NCBI RefSeq assembly: GCF_000238775.2
Contig: NZ_AFEJ02000001.1
Coordinates: 3,720,001 to 3,784,000, forward strand
Origin: Acaryochloris sp. CCMEE 5410
GTDB taxonomy: Bacteria > Cyanobacteriota > Cyanobacteriia > Thermosynechococcales > Thermosynechococcaceae
DNA: 64,000 nucleotides
Reading direction: 5' to 3'
Below the pieces are notes generated by a model. It was not told where the DNA came from, ran no database searches, and saw only the letters and a program-made list of their open reading frames with translations. Below, piece by piece: positions 8,714-15,101 of the stretch. A program made the position numbers and the translations under genes. Every line of letters begins with the position of its first letter. Positions within the stretch are counted from its first letter, which is position 1.

Positions 8714-9526
8714 ATGAAACTTGCGGTAATTTCCTGTATTCATGGCAATTATGAGGCCCTGAATACCGTGCTCTCTGATATTGATCACCATCAAGCCGAC
8801 CAAATTTACTGTCTGGGTGATTTAGTCGGTTACGGTCCCTACCCCAATGCCGTGGTGGAGATGATTCGTTCCCTCGATATTCCCACCTGCCAGGGCTGCT
8901 GGGATGAAGATGTGGTCGAAGGTCTGAATGCCTGTGAATGTAGCTATCCTTCCCTGATCGCAGAGAAGCGGGGAAGGCAAGCCCATGAATGGACCAACCA
9001 AGTCATCCATCCAGAGGTGAGGGACTATCTGGCCCAACTGCCCCTGACCCTACAGACTGAGAACCTAGCCTTTGTCCACGGGAGTCCCAACAGTCAGCAT
9101 GAATATTTACTGCCCAGCATGGATGGATTTGCGGCCCTAGAGCGGGTGGTCTCCACCGACGCAGATGTCTTGTTCTGTGGCCATACCCATGTTCCCTATG
9201 TGCGGGAGCTAGAGGATGGCAAGCTCTCCGTGCGCGTTCACCAACCGGGACAAGACGACCAGCAGCATCAGTTCACGGCGTCTTTGAAGCGAATTATCAA
9301 TGCCGGATCCGTGGGAGAACCCCGCCATGGACGTCCCAATGCCACCTACGTTCTCTATGACACGGATACGGCCCAGGTCACCCTTCAGGAGGTGCCCTAT
9401 GACTATGAGAAGACCTGTGCAGCCATTATTGACAAGGGTTTGCCGCCCATTTTTGCCTGGCGCTTAGCGCGGGGGATGGAGTTTGCCGAACGAGCCGACG
9501 ATCCTAGTCATGTATGTCAGCGGTAG
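8714..9526 (+). CDS. Metallophosphoesterase-like protein with altered metal site and extra cysteines
   Basis: A 270-residue calcineurin-like (YfcE/MJ0936-type) phosphoesterase fold. GDLVGYGP (D36), FVHGSPN (H122) and CGHTHVPY (H157, H159) are conserved. The first metal motif, normally DxHGN, is SCIHGN, so the metal-bridging Asp is Cys8. The GNHD motif is replaced by G61-C62-W63-D64. Around it the protein carries C59-x2-C62 and C74-x-C76, a four-cysteine pattern that could bind a metal or cluster. AAAGG precedes the ATG, 10 bp after the P-loop gene. It is the fourth gene of the folE unit and so probably under the same operator. Substrate and metal are unknown, and catalysis may be changed or lost. 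Confidence 0.82.
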   Translation: MKLAVISCIHGNYEALNTVLSDIDHHQADQIYCLGDLVGYGPYPNAVVEMIRSLDIPTCQGCWDEDVVEGLNACECSYPSLIAEKRGRQAHEWTNQVIHPEVRDYLAQLPLTLQTENLAFVHGSPNSQHEYLLPSMDGFAALERVVSTDADVLFCGHTHVPYVRELEDGKLSVRVHQPGQDDQQHQFTASLKRIINAGSVGEPRHGRPNATYVLYDTDTAQVTLQEVPYDYEKTCAAIIDKGLPPIFAWRLARGMEFAERADDPSHVCQR

Positions 9527-9551
9527 CTGGCCCCAATTCAGGAGGTAGAAA

Positions 9552-10289
9552 ATGGAACAGTGGGCAATTTTAAGTGGGATAGAAGGTAATCTCGGCGCCT
9601 ATGAGGCGGTACTGGCAGATATCCGTCGACAGCGCTTTCCGGTGTCGGATGTATATGTTTTAGGCGATTTTGTGGGCTTCAAGGGAGATAACGAGGCCGT
9701 AATCCGACGACTTCAGTCTCCGGGTGCTGGGGAATTAGAGCCCCAAATTTGTATCGGTTGGTGGGAAGAGCAGTGCTTTAATTTATACGGGTTGGGCAGC
9801 TTACCCGATGCCCCAGAGCTGGTAGACCAAGAGGGGGCCGATGCAGTTCAGCGTCTCTGGGAATCGGTCTCCCGGCAGTCCGTACAGTGGATGCGATCGC
9901 TCCACTTTGGATTTCACGAATTAGACTGCCTGCTGATACATGGCAGTACAGTGGGTTATGCAGATGAACTCACACCGGATACACCGGCGATGCAATTGTG
10001 CGATCGCTTAATTAGAGCCGATGCCAATCACCTCTTCTGTGGCCGCTCAGGACTCGCGTTTGAATGTTGGATTGAGCCAGAGGATCTACGCTCCACGGTC
10101 ATGACCCTAGAGGGCACGCAGACGACCCCAGCCCAAAAATACACATCTCGACGCATCATCGGTGTAGGCAACGTTGGACGCCAGCCTGGACAGGCAACCT
10201 ATACTCTTTATAATCCTGCCAACAATCAAATCACCTTTAAAACCGTGAAATACAGTAAGGCCAAAGGCTTTGCTGTTCAGCACTCCTAG
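9552..10289 (+). CDS. Degenerate metallophosphoesterase-like protein (pseudoenzyme paralogue)
   Basis: A 245-residue paralogue of the preceding protein. The fold markers remain (YVLGDFVGF with D39, LLIHGST with H130), but most metal ligands are gone: DxHGN has become SGIEGN, GNHD has become GWWEEQ, and GHTH has become G164-R-S-G. It keeps cysteines at 67 and 75 near the former GNHD site. AGGAGG stands 7 bases before the ATG, 25 bp after the previous gene, so it is well translated within the folE unit. A binding or scaffold role is more likely than catalysis, by inference. A second, truncated copy of its C-terminal third lies at 11114. Confidence 0.8.
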   Translation: MEQWAILSGIEGNLGAYEAVLADIRRQRFPVSDVYVLGDFVGFKGDNEAVIRRLQSPGAGELEPQICIGWWEEQCFNLYGLGSLPDAPELVDQEGADAVQRLWESVSRQSVQWMRSLHFGFHELDCLLIHGSTVGYADELTPDTPAMQLCDRLIRADANHLFCGRSGLAFECWIEPEDLRSTVMTLEGTQTTPAQKYTSRRIIGVGNVGRQPGQATYTLYNPANNQITFKTVKYSKAKGFAVQHS

Positions 10290-10327
10290 AGGTGTTTTGG
10301 GCAATTGATGCATATGCGATCGATCGC

Positions 10328-10642
10328 TTATTGCTTTGAAGGCTCACTCCCTAAGGCAACCACTTCTTTATTGAGTTGCTCCCCTACTTCATCCTCAGCC
10401 ACATCCAAGTCGTAATCCATTTGCAATCCCAACCAAAATCGTGGCGACATATTGAAATAACGAGCTAAACGAAGGGCTGTATCCGCTGTAATACGTCGCT
10501 TTCCATGAACAATTTCGTTAATCCGTCGTGCAGGAACTCGAAGTGCCAAAGCCATCTGATTTTGACTAAGATTCATTGGCTTTAGAAACTCTTCTAAAAG
10601 TACCTCACCAGGATGTACTGGCATCAGCTTCTCTTCATTCAT
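10328..10642 (-). CDS. higA: HigA-type antitoxin (XRE family)
   Basis: A 104-residue antitoxin with the HigA/VapI signature: MPVHPGEVLLEEFLKP followed by a helix-turn-helix (LSQNQMALALRVPARRINEI, TADTALRLARYF) and FWLGLQMDYDL. It follows the toxin gene by 9 bp on the minus strand, the toxin-first order typical of higBA. The antitoxin would bind HigB and autorepress the pair. The module is oriented against the folE unit and sits between that unit and a broken copy of its last gene. Confidence 0.9.
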   Translation of the reverse strand: MNEEKLMPVHPGEVLLEEFLKPMNLSQNQMALALRVPARRINEIVHGKRRITADTALRLARYFNMSPRFWLGLQMDYDLDVAEDEVGEQLNKEVVALGSEPSKQ

Positions 10643-10651
10643 ACTTCCACC

Positions 10652-10933
10652 TCAATGATAATCAACGATCTCTACGTCTAAAGCATCACCGTCTTGCCAC
10701 AAAAAGCAAATTCGCCATTGATCATTAATCCGAATGCTGTGCTGACCTTTTCTATCACCAACAAGGCGCTCCAATCGATTAGCCGGTGGGACGCGAAGAT
10801 CTTGAAGGGTTTCTGCTCGATTTAGCATCCGCAGTTTCCGCAATGCCACTTGCTGAATGTCCGAGGGTAATTTGCGAGAACGCTGACGCTCAAAGACTTT
10901 CTGAGTCTCTTTATCTTTAAAGGTTCGGATCAT
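10652..10933 (-). CDS. higB: HigB-type toxin (RelE superfamily mRNA interferase)
   Basis: A 93-residue toxin with the HigB/RelE-fold signature: MIRTFKDKETQKVFERQ, LRVPPANRLERLVGDRKG and QWRICFLWQDG, ending in VEIVDYH. Such toxins cleave ribosome-bound mRNA. It is upstream of higA on the same strand and forms a complete module. No promoter was identified in the 180 bp upstream, which contains nothing else recognisable. Confidence 0.9.
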   Translation of the reverse strand: MIRTFKDKETQKVFERQRSRKLPSDIQQVALRKLRMLNRAETLQDLRVPPANRLERLVGDRKGQHSIRINDQWRICFLWQDGDALDVEIVDYH

Positions 10934-11113
10934 CCACTAATGGTGCTGTGCTGTGTATCCATTCTATAACGCATCACGTTAAACGGTCAGGGATATATTA
11001 CTGGACTACACGAGATTAAGTTTTCAGTATTTGTGGGAGGCCCAATTGGTTGCAGTCACAGGCACGAGTAGAGATAAAAATGATTACGCCGCAGTATTGG
11101 CCGAGAATCTGAG

Positions 11114-11427
11114 TGCATCGCTTAATTCGAGCCGATGCCAACCATCTCTTCTGTGGCCGCTCAGGACTAGCCTTTGAATGTTGGATTGAGCCAGGGGATC
11201 TACGCTCTACGGTCATGACCCTAGATGGCACTCAGTCGACCCCACCACAAAATTACACGCCTCGACGCATCATCGGTGTGGGCAATGTTGGACGCCAGCC
11301 CGGACAGGCAACCTATACCCTTTATAATCCCGCCAGCAATCAAATCACCTTCAAGACCGTGACATACAAACAGGCCAAAGGCTTTGCCTTGCAGCACTCA
11401 ATTGGTGTCAATCAAGTAAGCCACTAG
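11114..11427 (+). pseudogene. Truncated duplicate of the degenerate metallophosphoesterase gene
   Basis: This stretch encodes a near copy of the last third of the protein at 9552-10289 (RLIRADANHLFCGRSG, AFECWIEPGDLRSTVM, RRIIGVGNVGRQPGQATYTL). DNA from about 10003-10289 and 11116-11403 aligns base for base with scattered, mostly third-position changes. The N-terminal two thirds are absent. An ATG at 11113 opens the frame, but nothing suggests it is used. The C-terminus runs about ten residues longer (IGVNQVSH). The repeat pair flanks higBA, so an ancestral tandem duplication was probably broken by insertion or deletion around the module. Confidence 0.85.
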
Positions 11428-11477
11428 CACCAACCTTCACGGGTACTCGCTAAGTAGTCGTCAATGGCTTGCTTGGG

Positions 11478-11657
11478 CTAGTGGGTAACTCCGAAAAATA
11501 GTTGTGGATTAAAAGGGGCAGCAGACTGTTGTATTTCCTCGACTTCAACATCATTTTCCTGCGCCAGTTGCGCTAACACCAACTGAACTAACCGGAACTT
11601 GTCAGCATGGGATAAGGCTGAGATCGAGGGTAATAATTCTGCTATTGATGTTGACAT
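11478..11657 (-). CDS. Small acidic protein, antitoxin-like
   Basis: A 59-residue frame from an ATG at 11655-11657 to TAG at 11478-11480. The sequence begins MSTSIAELLPSISALSHADK and continues with a helical segment (FRLVQLVLAQLAQENDVEVE) and a short tail ending in FFGVTH. This resembles the short helical antitoxins common in cyanobacteria, but no family can be named with certainty. It is the third of three leftward genes starting at 12246, 12 bp after the 40-residue frame. There is no toxin directly beside it. Confidence 0.5.
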   Translation of the reverse strand: MSTSIAELLPSISALSHADKFRLVQLVLAQLAQENDVEVEEIQQSAAPFNPQLFFGVTH

Positions 11658-11669
11658 GGTAATTGATCC

Positions 11670-11792
11670 CTAAATGCAGACTTCTTCAAGTTCATTGGGC
11701 TGCTCAAAGTTTGATTGAGCTTTTGTAATGTCCTTGGCAGCATTCAAATCTATTTTTCGAAGTGCCCAGTTAACGTTAGAGCTATCCGTCAT
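11670..11792 (-). CDS. Very small hypothetical protein
   Basis: A 40-residue frame from an ATG at 11790-11792 to TAG at 11670-11672. It overlaps the end of the 154-residue gene by 11 bp, which suggests translational coupling, and precedes the 59-residue frame by 12 bp. The product is polar and acidic at its C-terminus (NFEQPNELEEVCI). No family is recognised, and it may not be real. Confidence 0.35.
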   Translation of the reverse strand: MTDSSNVNWALRKIDLNAAKDITKAQSNFEQPNELEEVCI

Positions 11793-12246
11793 CTCTATAA
11801 CTTTCAGAGGAAAAATCCTTAAAAGAATAATTTGCATATTTGTTATAGTTTTTAAATGGAAAACTAGCGGGACCTACTATTAGTTTATTATAAATAATTT
11901 CCCTAGTTCTCTTCTCAAGCTTAATGTATTTCTTGAGACTTTTAGGCTTATAGCCATGATGGATTTTTTCGTAGTGAGTATCTCTAAATAAAACCCATTC
12001 ATGTGGATGTGTATCATATTTACAGATGAGCACTATGAATAACTCATCATATCCACCACAAATCCAAGATGAATGCATGAAATCATTCCATTTTCTCCCA
12101 ATTACTAAGCTAAATGATATGCCTTTAGAAAACTGGTAACAATAAATATAAACATTAAGATCTTGAAAGATGCCCCATTTAGCCTGTGGATCTCTATGTA
12201 CTAGAAAAGGTAGGAAATTACACTGATATTTTTGAGATTTCGACAT
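11782..12246 (-). CDS. Hypothetical protein, 154 residues
   Basis: Not recognised. The protein is rich in Tyr, Lys and Phe (FSKGISFSLVIGRKWNDF, CKYDTHPHEWVLFRDTHY), has no signal peptide or membrane segment, and is more AT-rich than the zinc-island genes, which suggests acquisition from elsewhere. It heads a three-gene leftward group with two very small frames. The toxin-antitoxin surroundings make a defence or toxin-related role possible, but nothing in the sequence shows one. An imperfect palindrome lies 55-130 bp upstream. Confidence 0.55.
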   Translation of the reverse strand: MSKSQKYQCNFLPFLVHRDPQAKWGIFQDLNVYIYCYQFSKGISFSLVIGRKWNDFMHSSWICGGYDELFIVLICKYDTHPHEWVLFRDTHYEKIHHGYKPKSLKKYIKLEKRTREIIYNKLIVGPASFPFKNYNKYANYSFKDFSSESYRDDG

Positions 12247-12299
12247 CTTTCATAATTAGGCAAAAAATTTTATCAACTAAGAATGTTCATGGATAGACG

Positions 12300-12380
12300 G
12301 ACATCTAACTAAAATTATACGGATGGCGGCTGATAACTCCGGCTGGAGAGTTATTATCCGCCAACTACCATATGAATCCG
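12300..12380. repeat. Imperfect palindromic repeat, copy 1
   Basis: The core GGCGGCTGATAACTC pairs with GAGTTATTATCCGCC across a short loop, with further weaker pairing outside. A related sequence occurs at 13606-13690 with the same order (CTAACTA.AATTA, GCGGCTGATAACTCCG, TATTATC.GCCAA.TACC). Both copies lie just upstream of a leftward gene, between gene modules. Confidence 0.65.
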
Positions 12381-12432
12381 AGATAAGGGCATTATCAAGC
12401 AAGAGGTAAGATAACTCCGAGGTGCCCCTCAA

Positions 12433-12635
12433 CACTTGGAGACATGGGTGCGACAGCAAAAATGGGGGGTATGGATTTTGCGATCGCGCGTATCCCGAGG
12501 TTGGGGGAGTTGACTTTGAAAACTTCTGAAAGCCTTCACCCCTAACTGCTAAATATGCTAGTTTGCGATGGCCGAAGGCCGGTTGGAGACCATCGCAAAC
12601 TAGCAACATCCCACTCCCACTGATAAGAACATTCT
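12433..12635 (+). pseudogene. COG0523 gene fragment (copy A) carrying a hairpin element
   Basis: The start aligns with bases 15645-15695 of the intact COG0523 gene: CTTGGAGACATGGGTGCGAC here against CTTGGAGGCATGGGTTCGAG there. After the hairpin the text AGCAACATCCCACTCCCACT resumes the match to AGCAACATCCCCCTGCCATT. Between lie about 80 bases absent from the gene but shared with copy B at 14676. The frame is broken by stops. It is a relic of duplication of the COG0523 gene. Confidence 0.75.
12557..12604. repeat. Perfect 15 bp hairpin repeat
   Basis: GCTAGTTTGCGATGG at 12557-12571 is the exact reverse complement of CCATCGCAAACTAGC at 12590-12604, around an 18-base loop. The loop is nearly the reverse complement of the loop in the related hairpin inside the COG0523 gene at 15691-15730, so the same element is present in the opposite orientation. 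Confidence 0.85.
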
Positions 12636-12668
12636 GGCCGTGTATGCCAAACGTCCGATGCAGCCAGT

Positions 12669-12881
12669 TTATATATCATCAGGCCCAAGCCCAGTTTTCT
12701 TTGAAATCCGCGCTAGCATACGAGGCCCAATTTCTTCCCTGTCATGGAAAGCAAATACGAAATCTGGCCAGCCATCACGGGACAAGATGCAGTGCGAGCC
12801 AGACTGCCGTTTCACCATCCAGCCAATTTTGAGTAGCGCTGCTAAAACCCGCTTGGACTTGGTACTTCCCCACTTGCTCAT
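12669..12881 (-). CDS. hicA: HicA-type toxin (mRNA interferase)
   Basis: A 70-residue HicA/YcfA-like protein with the double-stranded-RNA-binding fold signature: KRVLAALLKIGWMVKRQSGSH, with the catalytic His in SGSHCIL, followed by RDGWPDFVFAFHDREEIG and MLARISKKTGL. The start overlaps the end of hicB by 4 bp (ATGA-type coupling). Here the antitoxin gene comes first on the transcribed strand. Confidence 0.9.
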   Translation of the reverse strand: MSKWGSTKSKRVLAALLKIGWMVKRQSGSHCILSRDGWPDFVFAFHDREEIGPRMLARISKKTGLGPDDI

Positions 12882-13084
12882 GCAGCATTAAATGTAACGC
12901 TGACCAATTCAGGTTGAGTTTCACCATTCTCAATGCGTTCTGCAAGCACTCGTAGGGCTAGAGCTTGTACTTTGGTTCTAGCTTCCTCTTGTGTTTGGCC
13001 ATAGAGCATGACCCCAGATAGTTCTGGAATCTCTGCAATCCAGCGTCCATCTTCTTCTTGCTCCAGTTCAATTTTTAAAATCAT
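12878..13084 (-). CDS. hicB: HicB-type antitoxin
   Basis: A 68-residue short HicB with the partial RNase H-like fold: IELEQEEDGRWIAEIPELSG, then YGQTQEEARTKVQALALRVL. It lacks a separate DNA-binding domain. It pairs with hicA through a 4 bp overlap. A 10 bp inverted repeat (13128-13230) lies 44 bp upstream of its start. Confidence 0.88.
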   Translation of the reverse strand: MILKIELEQEEDGRWIAEIPELSGVMLYGQTQEEARTKVQALALRVLAERIENGETQPELVSVTFNAA

Positions 13085-13127
13085 GGCTATAACTACTGTT
13101 TCTACTCTACGACCCCAACTATGGTAG

Positions 13128-13230
13128 CCAGTGCAGCTTTTATGAAGGCTAACGGCACTCAGTCAAGGGCGCAAGCATTAATTTCAAAGAGTCAAATCAT
13201 AAGCGTGATTCGATCGTACCGCTGCACTGG
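13128..13230. repeat. Inverted repeat between gene modules
   Basis: CCAGTGCAGC at 13128-13137 is the exact reverse complement of GCTGCACTGG at 13221-13230, with 83 bases between. A GCTAAC/GTTAGC pair sits close to the arms (GCTAACGG near 13150, GTTAGTTAGC near 13231). The arrangement recalls integron attC sites, but the spacing of the core sites does not match the standard order. Confidence 0.5.
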
Positions 13231-13255
13231 TTAGTTAGCTTGATGCATTCTAAAA

Positions 13256-13597
13256 TTATGGCTTGCTTTCTGGACGCCAACCACAATTAGCACAGAATGA
13301 GGCTTTTGGTGTGCGCAATAGGTGACCACAACTGGGACATTCTTCCCCCCAATCACACAAGCGGTGATGGTAAATAACATCAAAGTGGAAACCTGGCAAA
13401 CCTGTCATTAATTCAAAGATTTGAGTTGCCTGGGAATAACAATTTCTCTTTGCAGTCGTCAAATCACAATTATGAGCAATGCGATAGTCGATTAGTTCTT
13501 GCTTGGCGAGAGGAAGTAAAGGTTCTATTTGCTGCCATTCCTGCTCATCCAGAAATGGCATTTCTCGCTCACATTTCCAGCAATAATAGCTCTTCAT
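13256..13597 (-). CDS. Hypothetical protein with three CxxC zinc-ribbon-like motifs
   Basis: A 113-residue protein not assigned to a family. It has CWKC near the N-terminus and CPSC and CANC near the C-terminus, the last two spaced like a zinc ribbon. The middle is helical (QEWQQIEPLLPLAKQELIDY, TAKRNCYSQATQIFELM). It is soluble. It stands alone between two palindromic sequences in the toxin-antitoxin stretch. A zinc-binding protein inside a zinc-starvation island is notable but may be coincidence. Confidence 0.6.
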   Translation of the reverse strand: MKSYYCWKCEREMPFLDEQEWQQIEPLLPLAKQELIDYRIAHNCDLTTAKRNCYSQATQIFELMTGLPGFHFDVIYHHRLCDWGEECPSCGHLLRTPKASFCANCGWRPESKP

Positions 13598-13605
13598 GGA
13601 TGAAG

Positions 13606-13690
13606 TGATCTAACTACAATTAGATACATAGCGGCTGATAACTCCGACTTTGGAGTATTATCTGCCAAGTACCGTATAAATCTGAAATTA
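13606..13690. repeat. Imperfect palindromic repeat, copy 2
   Basis: Second copy of the element at 12300-12380: GCGGCTGATAACTCC pairs imperfectly with GGAGTATTATCTGCC. It lies 9 bp upstream of the start of the 113-residue gene. Confidence 0.6.
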
Positions 13691-13750
13691 GGTCTTACTG
13701 TGGAGCTTGACAAATCCGCTAATAGATAGCGAAGTAACACAATGTCAGGC

Positions 13751-13951
13751 TTAGAGTAGCTGGGCATACACATCATCCTCAGTGTTATCCCACACAGCAT
13801 CTAATGACGTTTGACTTGCTGCTGGTAGCCAAAAACCAGTTTCATCATCAGGCAGCAGCGTAACTAGCACCTTGGTTCCTTCGGGAAGCTCTGCTGATTC
13901 CAGAAGTTCAATTTTTCCTTGGCGAATCGTAGCCCAAAGTGTTTGCAGCAT
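13751..13951 (-). CDS. Orphan antitoxin-like protein
   Basis: A 66-residue protein from an ATG at 13949-13951; an in-frame ATG at 14002 would add 17 residues. The pattern LWATIRQGKIELLESAELPE followed by GTKVLVTLLPDDE is typical of short cyanobacterial antitoxins of the AbrB/MazE-like kind, with an acidic helix at the C-terminus (DAVWDNTEDDVYAQLL). No toxin gene lies downstream; the 150 bp that follow hold only a palindromic repeat. It may be an orphan or the survivor of a broken module. Confidence 0.6.
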   Translation of the reverse strand: MLQTLWATIRQGKIELLESAELPEGTKVLVTLLPDDETGFWLPAASQTSLDAVWDNTEDDVYAQLL

Positions 13952-14049
13952 ATCTCTTTGTAAAGAATAACTAGTCTTACTTTGATTTGATGCCTCAATC
14001 ACTGATTTTGGCGAGCACTCTACAGAGCCGAGATTTCCGATACATACTT

Positions 14050-14376
14050 TCAGGAACCTCCAACTTCAATCACTTCACCTAACGTAATCGTATTCAACGC
14101 GTCACGAGTATCTGGTACCAGAGGAAGTAAGTCAGAAAGCTTGTTGCTGGTTGCTACAAGAACAACGACTGCCACTCCAGCTTGTACCAAATTCTGCTGA
14201 TAACGCAAATTTTGATCTGTAGTGAGGAGAACCGTGAAGCCCTCTTGTCTCATAAGCTGCAGCAATTCACCATTCTTTTTCCCTGACCATCCCATCTCAA
14301 CAACTGTGCGTATATCGTAATCGGCGAACTCACGCTTCAAAGGGCGCGGGGCACACTCATCAAGCAGGATTCGCAT
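14050..14376 (-). CDS. DUF5615 PIN-like toxin
   Basis: A 108-residue PIN-like protein: MRILLDECAPRPLKREF supplies the first acidic cluster, GKKNGELLQLMRQEGFTVLLTTD the second, and the end has VVVLVATSNKLSDLLPLVP. DUF5615 proteins pair with DUF433 antitoxins, and the DUF433 gene lies directly upstream with a 17 bp overlap. The expected activity is RNA cleavage. Confidence 0.85.
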   Translation of the reverse strand: MRILLDECAPRPLKREFADYDIRTVVEMGWSGKKNGELLQLMRQEGFTVLLTTDQNLRYQQNLVQAGVAVVVLVATSNKLSDLLPLVPDTRDALNTITLGEVIEVGGS

Positions 14377-14584
14377 AGGCCATCAACATTTCCTTTGCTA
14401 ATTCAAGGGCTGCAATCGCCTGTTGTCGATTAACGCTAGGAAAATGGTCTAGAAAAATTTCTAGTGAATCGCCTGCTTCGAGATAATCAAGTAAATTCTT
14501 TATGGGTACGCGTGTCCCCACAAAAACAGGAGTTCCTCCCAAAATATCGGGGTCGCTATGAACAATATGTGATGTTAAGGGCAT
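14360..14584 (-). CDS. DUF433 antitoxin
   Basis: A 74-residue protein from an ATG at 14582-14584; an in-frame ATG 21 bases earlier is possible. The family pattern is DPDILGGTPVFVGTRVPI, then LLDYLEAGDSLEIFLDHFPS and AIAALELAKEML. It overlaps the DUF5615 toxin gene by 17 bp, which couples the two. Confidence 0.87.
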   Translation of the reverse strand: MPLTSHIVHSDPDILGGTPVFVGTRVPIKNLLDYLEAGDSLEIFLDHFPSVNRQQAIAALELAKEMLMAYANPA

Positions 14585-14675
14585 AACCAATATAGTCGCC
14601 AGCACTTAGAACCATTATATCTTGGTGCCTCTTAGACATAACTAAAATTCCATGGACTTAGACTGCGCCTCAACT

Positions 14676-14830
14676 TGTAGACGTCTTGGAGGCATGGGGT
14701 CGAGAGCAGAAATGGGGGGTATGGATTTTGCGATCGCGCGTATCCCAAGGTTAGGGGAGTTGACTTTGAAAACCTCTGAAAGCCCTCACCCCCAACTGTT
14801 AAATACGCCCTTTTGAGATCGCAAAACCGC
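14676..14830 (+). pseudogene. COG0523 gene fragment (copy B)
   Basis: The start (CTCAACTTGTAGACGTCTTGGAGGCATGG, 14680-14708) aligns with 15631-15662 of the intact COG0523 gene. The next 80 bases match copy A at 12470-12555 almost exactly (GGGGGGTATGGATTTTGCGA, GGGGAGTTGACTTTGAAAAC) and are absent from the gene. A collapsed form of the hairpin (TTTTGAGATCGCAAAA) follows. The frame is not open. Copies A and B bound the HicAB to DUF433 stretch as direct repeats. Confidence 0.75.
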
Positions 14831-14891
14831 TATCTCACAAATTACTCACCCTGCATAAGGTATCGATATAGTTCCACCGCTTGATGTGGTC

Positions 14892-14910
14892 AATGATAAT
14901 GATTATCATT
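14892..14910. promoter_or_regulatory. Zur-type operator (perfect 9-1-9 palindrome)
   Basis: AATGATAATGATTATCATT, identical to the operator at 2096, lies 191 bp upstream of the second COG0523 gene. The long spacer, which holds no other gene, suggests an extended 5' leader. Confidence 0.87.
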
Positions 14911-15101
14911 TTTAAAAGCCCCCCTTTACTCTATATGCCCTGATGTCTATGGTGATGCCTGATCTTTCCCCCACCCTCGCCACAAGTGCGCGGCGCTTTG
15001 AATAGCTCTCTACTCCCAAGCGACGGTAAGACTATCTGCTGCAGTGATTCGTTCTTCAGCTTATTCATCCAGAGCCAACTCACCTCAACCGGAGTTCACT
15101 C

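Noticed and set aside
11478-14584. A true integron
   Set aside because: No integrase is present and the palindromes do not show the standard order of attC core sites, so it is only listed as a hypothesis.
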